Shown here piece after piece: positions 49,785 to 60,626 of a stretch of DNA of 64,000 nucleotides. Both the position numbers and the translations under genes were made by a program. The notes beneath the pieces were generated by a model. It saw only the letters and a list, made by a program, of their open reading frames with translations. It was not told where the DNA came from and ran no database searches. The stretch comes from Quercus robur (taxonomy: Eukaryota; Streptophyta; Magnoliopsida; Fagales; Fagaceae). The number at the start of each line of letters is the position of its first letter. The first letter of the stretch is position 1. The stretch spans positions 56,956,290 through 57,020,289 of the forward strand of contig NC_065541.1 of NCBI RefSeq assembly GCF_932294415.1, written 5' to 3'.

Positions 49785-51240
49785 GGCTATGTCTCCTGAG
49801 GGGTCTTGCCGGTCGGTTGAGTGGTTGCCTGACCCGAGGCCAAAGTGGGGAGGTGGGCAGCAGGGGGAGTACTGCTCTCGACTGTAGTGCCGTCGTCACC
49901 CTTTTGCCACTTCCTCCACTGTTTGGAAGCAAGGGGCGTAGTTTGTTGGGGAGTAGGCCGAGTGGCAGCCTGACCTCTTGAGGCCTGCGTAGCTGGAAAC
50001 CAATGGTCCAAAGCTATAGAGCACTTTTGGACCATTTCTTCTGCCGAGTTGGGTTGAACGGGCTCATCAGGAATTGCCTCCTTGACAACTAGACCATCTT
50101 CTGCAAGATCTCCTAAAATGGGGTTCTCCAAAGGAACGTGTACAGCCCGACCTTGGAAGACGGTATCTCCTGAACCGTCTTATATAGGTTCAAGGGAATT
50201 CATGTCTAACTAGTCGAGGACCTAAATGCTTAGCTTCCCTAGAAGTAAGCCCTTGTGGCAGGAATCCAGGCAGTCGAACGTCCAGGTACAACAATAGTGG
50301 GTTGTCGACTGTCAAGACGTTTGACAAATCCTGGTAGCTTGTGTAGGAGGGCACGTAACCCAAGATCAGGTGATAAGCTTTTAACTGTCCGTCGTAGTGC
50401 ACAAATATCTCCGAGCGAAGGACGAAGTTGAGCTCTTGGACATGCACTACGTTTATATCTGGCCAAAATTTCTTGGAAACTACAGTTAAGGGGGGGTATG
50501 AGTTAGTGAGATGCAGAGAAAGTAATAAAAGAAAAGGAGAGACATATGTACATAAAATAGATGAGAAGTAAATGAAAATGAGCATGCTAATAAAACAAAA
50601 GGGAGGGAGACACGATTTATGTATGTTAAGGAATCGGGGAAAAGAAAAGTATCGACCTATCTAACAAGGATAGGTCGAGCGAGTTAGCTCACCATTCAAC
50701 CAATTCTCGCTCACCCTCACATACTCCCCCGCTGAGTTCCTATTGGAGTCGGGGTGGCAGGATATCAACCTAACCATTGTGCTTCGGGTCTGAAGATATA
50801 CCCGAGCTTTAAACCCTCCCCCCCCCCCCTCCCCCTCCCCCCTCGAATGGCGTACAAGTAGTTGATGCCATGGTGGGTAAGGCTAAGGCCACACAATCAG
50901 TTGAGATACCCCACACAGCTAACTACCCTATAAAAATTAAGCAAACATTGGTTGGCTGTAAAAACTAAGGGTCCTAAGTAACAAGGGATCCACTAGGAAC
51001 CTAACCCCGCCCTCAAGTATGGACATTAAAGGGAAAAATACTACATGGGGGAGCCTCTGGTCCTCTATATCTCCCTCGTGACAATACGAAATTTCAACGT
51101 CACGAGGAATGTTGTATCTAACTCTGAAAGATTCTATGTCTGCTCTAGTTTTCAAAAGGTAAAAAAAAAAACATGTTTTTGAATCTAACTAAGTTACGAG
51201 AAGATAGTTCAAGAGAAAAAGACTTACTGAGTGACTTCTC
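49785..51240 (-). pseudogene. Antisense retroelement gene, N-terminal half (decayed)
   Basis: On the minus strand, 51155-50937 reads SFRVRYNIPRDVEISYCHEG and PHVVFFPLMSILEGGVRF, the putative gypsy-type transposon domain found in the extra antisense genes of Tat elements. Further pieces at about 50900-50650 (VRLISCHPDSNRNSAGEYVR), 50585-50190 (FWPDINVVHVQELNFVLRSE) and 50131-49787 continue the same protein with stops and a C-homopolymer interruption at about 50818-50846. Not translatable as one frame. Confidence 0.65.
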
Positions 51241-51669
51241 GAAGAGGAGAGTGATCTTGTAGGGAGATTAAGGGCTCGGGAACAGGAAGAAGGCAATATT
51301 CTGAACTTAGAAGAAACTAAAGAAAATGGAAAACATGAATTAAGGGAGGTATTTATAGAAACAATGGTCATTAATTTTAATTGCCCAAATACAATTAATG
51401 GGTACCATAATGTCACCTTATGCGCGCCTCATTAAGTGAAGCGGCAGGCCATCTGAACCGTCCTATACTTCAAATTCTACCACGTATTTGAAAGGAGCAA
51501 GTTGTCTTGTCTGTTACATTAAATGGTAGACAGTTGATCTTCCCAAGGTGTAATTGTCATTTTTCCTGGAAAGGGTAAAGCAAAGGCCCCAACCACGGGG
51601 CAGGAAAACCCCGATCCTATCTCTATTTTGCGGAAACAAGATCGTGAGGGGCCTATTTTGGGGGGAATT

Positions 51670-53740
51670 GGGCCCAAGCAAACCATGTTTACCCACTTGA
51701 TCAAAACCCAACATAAGGCCCAAGGCCTAACAGACGAGTTAAGCTTGGTACACAAAGAGAGAGTTGACCTTGGGCCCTATCACAATGGGCCCAATCCTGA
51801 GGTCAGGATTATGGCTGAGGAGACGACCACTTGAGGGAGTCTTAAGTGGTCGGCTAAACACTGACCAAGAACGAAGGAAGTTAGGGTGAAGCACGAACCT
51901 AGCGAGGTCAGTAGCTGAGGACTAATAATGCCATTGGGGAACCACCACCGAACACTATTTGGCATCTGGAACAAGTTCCAAGGGAATCCTTGATGTGCAT
52001 GAAATATATACAATAAAGTACTCACATATCTACATATTTAGTCTTACTTTTATGTTATTTTGTGACTGATTATATAACATCTTTGTGTTGTAGGTAACAA
52101 GGGCTTTACATGCAAAGTGGGGCTAGGCCAATTGAATCAAGCCAACTTACATCCAGCCAGGCATGAATTCAAGAAAAGACCAATCCAATTAAATTTAAGT
52201 CCAATTGGAGCAAGGAATCAAAGGAAATATGCACCAAATCCAAGTCCAATTCAGATTAGGATTCCAGACTGCACATCAGTTAGTATTTTTGGCCTAACTT
52301 TCAGTTCAGATGTCCAATTGAGATGATTCAAATTGGGCTGGAATGTTAACTTAAAGGGCTACAACTTTGTAGTTTAGAAAAAGTCTGAATTCTGAAGTTA
52401 AGTGGGCCAAAATAGTCGGTTAAGTGAAGCCTAAAAATCTGGGATTTTCTCCAAACGGGAATTCAACTTGTAATAGGATTCCTTGACCTATTTAAAGGCT
52501 CTTTAGGGCAAAATTCAGGGGGCTGAGGCTAGTGTTAGGGCTGGGGGCTATACATAGAGAGTGCAGCTACTTCTTTGGTTTTCTTCCATGACAGTTAGTT
52601 CTATTTTATTTGTCTAGTTTAATGTTTAGTATTTTATTTTTGTGTTTTCTTTCAATTACTATGAGTAGCTAAATTTATAATTAGGGTTGAGGATGAAAAC
52701 TTATTAAGGATTAACAGTAATATATATGTGATTTGATTTTTCCCACAATAGTTGTTCTTTATTGATTTAAATTGTTCTTACTTCATTTCAATTGACTAAG
52801 ATGGGATTCTAGATATGAGTTCAATCATGTTTTTCTCATGATTTAGGATTTGTCTTAATTAATTCAATGCTTGGTTTATTAATTCTTGATTATAAAATTG
52901 GATATCGCTTGTGATTTGTTTGTCAATGGATACAATTTATGATTTGATTTTTAGAATTGGATATATCTTGTGATTTATTTGGCTACGGATACAATTGATG
53001 ATTTGATTTTATACTTAAGAAACGAAGAAGAACATGCTTTTGATTTTTAAAATAAGGGTTTAAATGATGATATTTTCCATGATAGCAAGATTGATTTCTA
53101 GATTATCATGTAGTGAGTTGGGAAAAATTAATGATCATAAATATATGCTGATATGACTTACAAGGTGGATTCCAAAACCTTAATTCTTTTCTCTTGATTG
53201 TTTACATCTTTTTATTGCTTTATATCTTTTGCTTAGTTTAACTATTTGCTTAGTTTTATTATTTGTTTCATATATTTAATTGCAAACAACCAATTTTTAT
53301 TAAACTAGATTAGGATTAATTTGGTTAAGGTTTAATTAATTTTCCTACGTTCATACAAGTCCCTGTGGGTTCGACCTCGTTCTTGTCCAACTATACTTCG
53401 GTACGATTCGTACACTTGCGAGTATTTTAAAATTTCACAACAATCCTCTAAAGTTATGAAGATCCCTTGGAATTCTAATGAACATAGGAATACGTGTGAG
53501 GTGGGAAAATAATAATGATCACCTCACTAACAAGAGACTATAAAAAGGGGAAGAGGGTAGATGCTTGGGGGTTGGAAAAACTGGGGAAGTGAAAGATAGA
53601 GAGCAAAAACACCAGGAAACACTGGGAAGTTAGGAGAAATCAGGTGAAGTTTCAGGCCTAATCTGTAGGATTAGACTTAACCCATAAACAAATAAATTGT
53701 GTCCCAAACACTATCGTGGAATCAGTCTTGGGTTACTACA
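51670..53740 (+). repeat. 3' LTR of the Tat-like element, interrupted
   Basis: Starts tgggcccaagcaaaccatg just after a G-rich purine tract. It resumes after the inner solo LTR with a TATA box (gactataaaaagg, about 53541) and a polyadenylation-like aaataaattgtg, and ends near gggttactaca. Without the insertion it is about 610 bases. No second LTR copy is in the window, so the ends are by motif only. Confidence 0.45.
51991..53442 (+). mobile_element. Solo LTR with perfect 5-bp target duplication
   Basis: 1452 bases beginning tgatgtgcatgaaatata and ending aaaatttcacaaca, flanked by atcct on both sides (51986-51990 and 53443-53447). The 3' part contains gtccctgtgggttcgacctc and tacgattcgtacacttgcga, phrases common near plant gypsy LTR ends. 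No internal region remains, so it arose by LTR-LTR recombination. Confidence 0.88.
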
Positions 53741-56260
53741 CCTTTAATAAACTCATTTGAGTGAGAGCAAAGACTTGGTTTTAAAGAAATTTATACAATT
53801 GTGTCTGCCTTTAAGTTTTGTTTTCGTTCAATTATAGGGCCAAAAAGATCTCTATTTTGGCATTTCCTTCTACTAATTAGGCATTTTTTTTCAATAGAGG
53901 AAGACTTCTTTTTTGGATAACAAGCAAGAAAAGTTCATGATTAGATTGTTTTGTCTTAACAAAATTTGGGAACTATTTCCCTGCCATATAGACCAACTAG
54001 GAACTTTCAACTAGAACAAAATGAAGGACTGATAAATTACAATCGAGGTTGTTGACTTGTGACGTATTTATTTATTTATTTTTAATGGAGGAAGACCTAC
54101 AATAACATTAGTGGTAGTAAAAAATGGATTGAGATCAGGTGTACTACCCTAGATGTAATTAACTCAATTTTTCTCACAAATTATTTTACATTTTTAACTT
54201 TTTTAACTTTAACTTTTTATTTCCTTTTAATATATTTAATTTAATAGTTGAGATTGAGTATATATACCCTAAGTATTGCACTTGAAAAATGACATCTATC
54301 TAATCTAATTTAATCTAATATATTAGAGCAAAGCCTTTACTGGGACTCTGCCATGTGTCATATATGAAGGTCTTAACGCTTGACACGTGGTGGACTATTT
54401 TGTACACATGTCAATTTTATTGGCTATCTAAAGGTGTCAACAATAATTTTGTAAGATTCGAATGAAATAGAGGAGCAAATGGTTGCCCGTTCCTTGAGTG
54501 TGGGTTGAAAATCCAAATATAAGATTTTGCTAAGTCTGTACACTTGCTTGATTGTGTTTTGAGGCATACAACCAAGTTGTTCATGTGGAGAAATATCATG
54601 CAAGAAAGGTGCAAACAGCTTCTTTGACAGCAAGTAGTGATAACACATGTTGAGGATATTACACAAAATAATAATAGAAGAACAAGGTTAACACAAAAGA
54701 CAAATAGAAAATAGATAACTTAGAGATACAATATCATTTTCCTTAGACAATATTTGCCCCCCACACTATTGTTGCTAAAGGATTATCACAAATTTATCTC
54801 TACGATACAACCAAGATGTTGGATTCTACAGATAGCAATTCTGGATAGCAATTCTTGTGTTTCAAGTAGTGTATATTCTGAATAAAAAAACCAAAAAAGA
54901 GTTTGTGTTTGATTTCAGGCCATAACAAAAAGAAATAGTCCTTACCAATATTCTTTCTCAAGTTGCCAGTTTAAGCATAAACTCATTTTTTAAATTTCTA
55001 AGTTAGCCACAGGTAATAAGCAACTGTCAAACACCCTTGAATTCCTAATCACATTCACCCAAAAGTAAATACTCCTCAAACTATGAATGCTTGGTAGCTA
55101 TGTCAGGTAAGAATTCAAAGAAAGTCAATAATAAACAAAAGAAAAGAAAAGAAAAGAAAGGGGAACTTGCAAAAGATAGAACCTAAAAAGCCGTTGGAGC
55201 CTTTGACAATATTTGTTTAAATTGTTTAGAAACCAAATTTGAAAGTAGAAGAAGAAGAAAGAAGAGGATGTAGAGCTAAATTGAATGTCTTCAATTTGAA
55301 GAAGAATGAGAGAAATTGGCGAGTTTGTGGGTCTTAAAGTATAGGAGTTTTGATTTACATATTTATCTCCGTTAGTTGAAAACTTAAAAATGAGTATGAT
55401 GAGGGTAGTTTAGGTATCAAAATTGAGAAATCCAAATAAGGAAGTCTCTTAAATAGTAGTATAGAAAAAATGATATGAGTAGAGACAATGGGCCCATAAA
55501 TAATTTGGGCTTTATTTTGTGCAGGGTTGTAGAATACTCCAAAAAAATGACCTTAAAAAATAAAAATTCCGAAATTCTTAAGAGCCTAGAACACATGGGG
55601 CTTTCAAAGTCCAGCTGGATTACTCTTAAGGACCCAAATTATCCAACCTTTTAAAAACCGCATTTCTAAACGGCCCGCCCCTTAGAATGTATAAGGGTGA
55701 ATTGGTAAATCAACACAATAACCTTTAGTATTTTTTAATTTTTCCTTCTCCGCGTCTAAGGCGTAGCCGGAGATCTCATGTCATGTGTGTTTTGCCTCCT
55801 TCTTCTTCTTCTTCTTCTTCTTCTTCTTTTCTCTCTTTTTATGGTTATGATTTAATTTGATCAGTATTGCTTAGATTATGGACAATACATTATTTGATTG
55901 ACTGGGCATGTTTATACAATGTGTTTCAAAGATTTTAAGGGTTGATTTATTTATTTATTTATTATTAATAATCATTGATAAACAGTTTGATTGCTTAGAT
56001 TATGTAATATTTTTTTTTTGTTATGTATTTGCGATTTTGGGCGTTTTGATTTGCTAAACGGGTATTAGAGTAAGAAGTTAAATACGTTTGATTTTAGACA
56101 TGAGTTTGATTAAATTTGATGAATAATTCATTAAAAGAAGCTTTAAGGTATGGGGGTACAAATACAATGGCTCTTGTTCATGTTTCATCTGTGTATCTTG
56201 ATATTAGATTTAAAGTTACTTATTCAGCTTTTTCAAGCCTTTTTTTTTTCCCACTGTGTA
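53741..56260. other. AT-rich spacer
   Basis: No gene recognised. It holds a possible small MITE at about 54126-54290, a (CTT)n run at about 55797-55828 and a (TTTA)n run at about 55946-55966. 55740-55800 has a short GC-richer phrase ctccgcgtctaaggcgtagc that looks like a gene leader but leads to no frame. Confidence 0.35.
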
Positions 56261-56319
56261 AAATTCCAGATTTTGTTTAGGATTAGTGTATGACTCCTTG
56301 TGTTAACACTTCACAAGTT
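56261..56319 (+). repeat. 59-bp duplicate of part of the F-box gene leader intron (copy 1)
   Basis: Starts aaattccagattttgtttag and ends aacacttcacaagtt. Identical by eye to 58462-58520. Confidence 0.9.
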
Positions 56320-56329
56320 GTTTATATTT

Positions 56330-56870
56330 ATGTTCATTTATGTGTGTATGTTTATATATGTTTATATTTATAAACATAAATATAAACAACATACAGATAA
56401 ACATACATGGACACAAACACAAACAAACATACACAAAAACAAATAAACAAACATAAACATACATACACATAAATACGCATAAACAAATATAAACAAAAAC
56501 AAACAAATATAAACATACATACACATAAACACACACACACACACACATAAACATAAACATACATAGACATAAACACAAATACAGACTGAGAAAAATTAAA
56601 CCCTCATATAGACTCGAAAAAATTGCAAACTAACATCAATCCTTAAACAATTTCGTTAGTTACTTTGGTGTGCTAAATTGAGCTTTTATGTGTGATTATA
56701 TTTAAGTTTATGTGTGTGTATGTTTACATTTATGTGAGTTTGTACGTGTTTATGTGTATGTGTGTTTATGTTTATGTATATGTATATTTATGTGTATGTG
56801 TATGTATGTTTATGTGTATTTGTATATATATGTGTATGTGTATGTGTATGTGTATGTTTATGTATGTGTT
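56330..56870. repeat. Inverted pair of GTATGT-type minisatellite arrays
   Basis: 56375-56580 is rich in aaacatacacataaacac on the plus strand, while 56700-56870 is rich in the complementary tttatgtgtatgtttatg. Some 120 bases of ordinary sequence lie between. Unit length is irregular (about 6, 12 and 18). Could fold into a long imperfect hairpin. Frames reading it as Tyr-Val-Cys repeats are artefacts. Confidence 0.8.
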
Positions 56871-57039
56871 GATTTTGGTTGGGTTTTGGCCGTGGAGGTG
56901 GTCGTGATTTGATTTTGGCTGGGTTTCGGCAGTGGTGTGTGGTTGGAGGTAATGAGCTTGAAAAGCTCCGACCATGGAGGTTTAGAAGGAGAGCTTGGTG
57001 GTCAGCCATGGAGCACAGTGTGACGTGGGTTGAGGCAGA

Positions 57040-57420
57040 GAGAGGATGAGAAGGAAACAAGAACGGCCTTAGACATTTTGAGACCTAAAGCGAGAATTAA
57101 AAATGGGGCCCTTTTTATACTTATATATTAATTAAATTAATGTTTATTTAATATTTTTATATTATATTTTTCATCATTATTTTCATTTTCTTCTAAATTA
57201 TTTTGAAATTCATTATCAAGATTTGTTGTATTGCAAAATTGAACATCATTTTCTTCTAAATTATTTTGGTGAATTTTTTGCTCATTTGTGATATTTTCAT
57301 CTAAATTTTGTGTTATATTTTGTTTATTACTAATAACAAATTTATCCATTGATCATTTTTGAGACTCAATTAATTTTTCTTTTTTTAAGTTTTTCATATC
57401 CAGATGCATATTTTATGGTA
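57040..57420 (-). pseudogene. hAT (TTF/ZMYM-type) transposase N-terminal relic
   Basis: On the minus strand a decayed frame reads SGYEKLKKRKIN, stop, then VSKM and MDKFVISNKQ followed by Asn/Glu-rich repeats and a stop at about 57137. The plant hAT-type zinc-finger transposases start with a similar Ser-Gly-x-Lys-rich segment followed by a DKFF-like motif. The flank gagacctaaagcgagaatta and ggggcccttttt is wording often seen at such loci. No catalytic part is present. Confidence 0.4.
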
Positions 57421-57662
57421 AACATTTCTAATCAAACAATACATTTATAAAGACTAAAATAAAAAATAACTTTCAAGTGTAGAGCAAATGATAAATAGAA
57501 CTTAATTTATATAAAAAGTATTATTGTAGTTTCACTGAACAATAACAAGTTTTTAGCAATCTCAACCTGCATAAATTAAAAAAAAAAAAAATTTAAGCAC
57601 AAGCATAACAAAAATTTAAGCACAACCATAACACTAACACAAGACTTATTAATAAGACCCAC

Positions 57663-57697
<35 letters not shown>

Positions 57698-57699
<2 letters not shown>

Positions 57700-57966
57700 A
57701 CAAAACAAATCCTATCTATAACAAATTTGTCCCTAGCTCTACATGGGCATATTCTCCCGGATGTTAAATGTTTGTCAAATGCTCTCCAATTTGTTAGATA
57801 TTCTCATGTATATCGTCAAGGGAATAATGTAGCACACGCATTAGCAAGAAGAGCTCTGAGTGAGCCAAATCTAACTGTCTGGATGGAAGATGTACCACCA
57901 GACATTCACCATATTGTGCAGATTGATTTAGCCAATTTTGAAGAATAATAGTAGCAAGCTTCATTC

Positions 57967-58003
<37 letters not shown>
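57698..58003 (+). mobile_element. 5'-truncated LINE 3' end with poly-A tail
   Basis: The frame 57727-57948 carries a plant LINE RNase H-like C-terminus (ALQFVRYSHVYRQGNNVAHA, then LARRALSEPNLTVWMED). It ends at a stop, and a short tail is followed by an A run at about 57970-58003. A separate run of about 37 A lies just upstream (57664-57698). The target duplication could not be set because both edges are A-rich. Confidence 0.65.
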
Positions 58004-58006
<3 letters not shown>

Positions 58007-58189
58007 CAGGCTTTTAAAAAAAAAAAAAAAACTTGAAGGCCCAAACTTAACGCCCAGTCCAGGGAGGGTCCAGGCAGCCACTGATAAGTGATAAACAAAG
58101 TAACAAAACCAGCCAGGGAGGGCCCAAATAAACAAAGTTCTTAACAAATAAAAGCCCAAATATTTATAATTTTATACCTGATTCCTTCC

Positions 58190-59240
58190 TGAACCTCAGA
58201 ACCTGATACGGTGAGGTGAGCAGTTGAGACTAGAGAGAGGCGGAGAGCAGAGACTAGAGAGAAAGGTAAAATTTTTAGGGTTTTGATTTGTGATTGTTTT
58301 GTGGTTAATCTCTTAGACCGGATTTGTAGTTTATCTGGTCAATGATTTTGTTTAGAACCAATGTTTAATAGGATTTACCAAAATTTTTGTTTATTTGGTT
58401 AAAAGGATGTGCCAGATTATTTTTGAAACTAAATTTTCTACTACCCGGTTGGTTCTTTTCTAAATTCCAGATTTTGTTTAGGATTAGTGTATGACTCCTT
58501 GTGTTAACACTTCACAAGTTATAAAATTTCTTTGCAATGTTGTCTACCTTGTAATTCCTTCTCTGTGTTATGATTAAAAATGTGTTACAGATATCAAAGC
58601 CTAGTTTTGGAATAATAAACAACAGAGTGTTTTTTGGAAGCCTAGGACTTTTAGATTGAAAGTTAACATCCATAGCTTTAATATTGAATTATGTTTCAAT
58701 ATAAATGGACTTCTCTAAGTAAAGTTACTGTGAGAATTTTTCTTTACAGATATCTTTCTATTACAGATTTGAGTTTGTCACCTTAATAGAATTTTGGTAA
58801 ATTATGGAGAACTACTTTTGAGCTGAATTTTCAGTGCTAAATGATTTAAATGTAAGAGTCCTCTCTATGAAAATTATAACCTACCTGGATAGCCCTAAAT
58901 GAATCAAACGAATTCTACAAAAGGGCTGACCTCTACTCAATTCAATTGACCTCGGATCAGCCTGAAAGATGTAGGAACCTGATGGATTTTTAAAATGTTA
59001 ATTTGGAGCAAATCAAATCATAGACACTATCACACACAAATCAACAGCGATTGACATATGGTCCATTAGCGTTGTCCCCATTCATCTCACCTCACTAAGT
59101 CAATTAGTTTTATTTCTATTCTTCATTAATATTTTTGACAGAAGATTGTAGTGACAATTTATCTTATTAGTAAAATTTTCTTATTTATATCTTTTGCAGA
59201 AGCTTTCCTGTGGTGACTCTAGTCTTTGATCTAAAGAAAG
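58190..59240 (+). other. F-box gene 5' leader with one intron
   Basis: A donor aaag|gtaaaa (intron starts 58266) and an acceptor cttttgcag|a (exon starts 59200) frame an intron at 58266-59199 that leaves a 40-base leader before the ATG. The first leader exon likely begins near 58190 in the gagagag-rich stretch. The intron contains the second copy of a 59-bp repeat. Confidence 0.55.
58462..58520 (+). repeat. 59-bp duplicate (copy 2) inside the F-box leader intron
   Basis: Identical to 56261-56319 by eye. Similarity stops abruptly at both ends. Confidence 0.9.
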
Positions 59241-60626
59241 ATGGAAGCCATCTTTTCAAATGATGATCTTGCAATGGAAATATTATCCCGATTTTCAGCT
59301 TTGCAACTTTCGCGTTTCAAGTGTGTCTCCAAGAGGTGGAAGAACCTTATATCTGATCCATCCTTCTTACGTCTTCACCACCAAAGGTCCCAACTCAGGG
59401 GCATCACAACCCTCCTTATTCAGCAGCGTAGTGATATTACTGGTGATCGTTTAAGATGTAGGATGTCGTTTTTTACTACCTGTGGATCTTTTTTTGAAGA
59501 CGACCGTCGTGTTCCAATTATGATACGAGATAGTTTTCCTGCATATGGAGTTGTCATAATGGGTTCCAGTAATGGACTCGTTTGTTGTAGAAGTCGTCAA
59601 ACTTTGGAACAACGAATGCTAGTGATCTTCATTTGCAACCCAATTACAAGGGAATGGATTTCCCTTAGACCCACTAATTGTCATGTTGGTCACATCTTTG
59701 CATTTGCTTTCTACCCATTTGGCTCTTCATCAAACAAGGCCTCTTGTTTTAAAGTGGTGAGCATTCAGCGTCAAAAATATGACCAGAATTCTTATTCCTT
59801 CGTTATTTACTCCTCAGAAACTGGAAAATGGAAAACCTCCATGGAAGTCTGCCACTGCGAGGACGATCTTAACGAGAACAAATATATTCATATCAAAGGA
59901 AGGTTTTATTGGTTGACCAAGAAACAGAGAATAATCGCTTTTGATCTGGAAGAAGAGCTGTCTGGAGTGATCATAGCACCAGGTCCGATGTTGAGATATG
60001 GCGTTCGAAATAGCGATTGCGTTGGGGATTCAGATGGGTATCTTCATTACGCGTGTGTTGATGAGTCTGATCTTAGAGTATGGATGTTAAAAGATTGTCA
60101 AAAACTTGATTGGGTCCTTAAGCACCAGTTGAATTTAGATCAGTTTCGTGTGGAAGGTCAAGTAATGACTGACTATCTTCAGTTCAGTATACGTCGTGTT
60201 GGGTGCCTTCCTAAGGATGATATTTTTGCACCTGGTTATTTAGCACTAGGAATTTTGACTTTCTATGATGAGGTTATTTATATGATGAGATGGGGCAGGT
60301 TGGAGTCATATAATTTTAGGAACGGAGTCCTAAAACGTCATTATATGTTACATGCCCCTTTTTTGGACCATTATAATTATGTACCTGCGACTGTGCTCCC
60401 ATACTCGGCTACCTTGGCAGCAAATGGTGTTCTAAAGGTGAAACAGAACTCCATTGATGATTTGATTTCAGTCCCAGCAACTGTGCTCCCATGTTCAGCT
60501 ACCTCAGCAATGAGTGGCCTTCTCGGGCTAATACGTTCCTGTGGTTTTGTTGCTTCAAATTCTAGTTCTTATCAAGGAAGGCAAAAAAGAAAAAGAATCA
60601 AACCCGTAAGGGCACCACATTTCTAA
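59241..60626 (+). CDS. F-box protein with F-box-associated domain
   Basis: Likely a substrate receptor of an SCF ubiquitin ligase. One uninterrupted frame of 461 residues. The F-box is at about 5-48 (LAMEILSRFSALQLSRFKCV then SKRWKNLISDPSFLRLH). An F-box-associated region with beta-propeller-like character follows, about 90-390 (VIMGSSNGLVCCRS, FICNPITREWISL, YSSETGKWKTS, KGRFYWLTKKQRIIAFDLEE, SDGYLHYACVDES). The C-terminal part holds two copies of a VPATVLPxSAT phrase about 28 residues apart (about 384 and 411) and ends in a basic tail QGRQKRKRIKP. The start ATG is the first in frame after the leader intron acceptor. Specific substrate unknown; plant F-box genes form large, fast-changing families. 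No defect seen. Confidence 0.9.
   Translation: MEAIFSNDDLAMEILSRFSALQLSRFKCVSKRWKNLISDPSFLRLHHQRSQLRGITTLLIQQRSDITGDRLRCRMSFFTTCGSFFEDDRRVPIMIRDSFPAYGVVIMGSSNGLVCCRSRQTLEQRMLVIFICNPITREWISLRPTNCHVGHIFAFAFYPFGSSSNKASCFKVVSIQRQKYDQNSYSFVIYSSETGKWKTSMEVCHCEDDLNENKYIHIKGRFYWLTKKQRIIAFDLEEELSGVIIAPGPMLRYGVRNSDCVGDSDGYLHYACVDESDLRVWMLKDCQKLDWVLKHQLNLDQFRVEGQVMTDYLQFSIRRVGCLPKDDIFAPGYLALGILTFYDEVIYMMRWGRLESYNFRNGVLKRHYMLHAPFLDHYNYVPATVLPYSATLAANGVLKVKQNSIDDLISVPATVLPCSATSAMSGLLGLIRSCGFVASNSSSYQGRQKRKRIKPVRAPHF

Larger units (their letters stand above)
46265..53740 (+). mobile_element. Nested LTR-retrotransposon block: 3' end of a Tat-like element split by two solo LTRs
   Basis: The host piece is the 3' part of a gypsy element in plus orientation: a long decayed antisense (minus-strand) gene, then a purine tract ggggggaat at about 51661, then an LTR from about 51670 to about 53740. 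The 5' LTR, gag and pol are absent from the window's left side. The antisense gene is cut at 47404-49784 by one solo LTR, and the LTR is cut at 51991-53442 by another. Boundaries at 46265 and 53740 are approximate. Confidence 0.6.

Noticed and set aside
56303..56912. Cys/Val/Tyr-rich frames that look like membrane proteins
   Set aside because: They are translations of GTATGT-type minisatellites, seen in several frames and on both strands.
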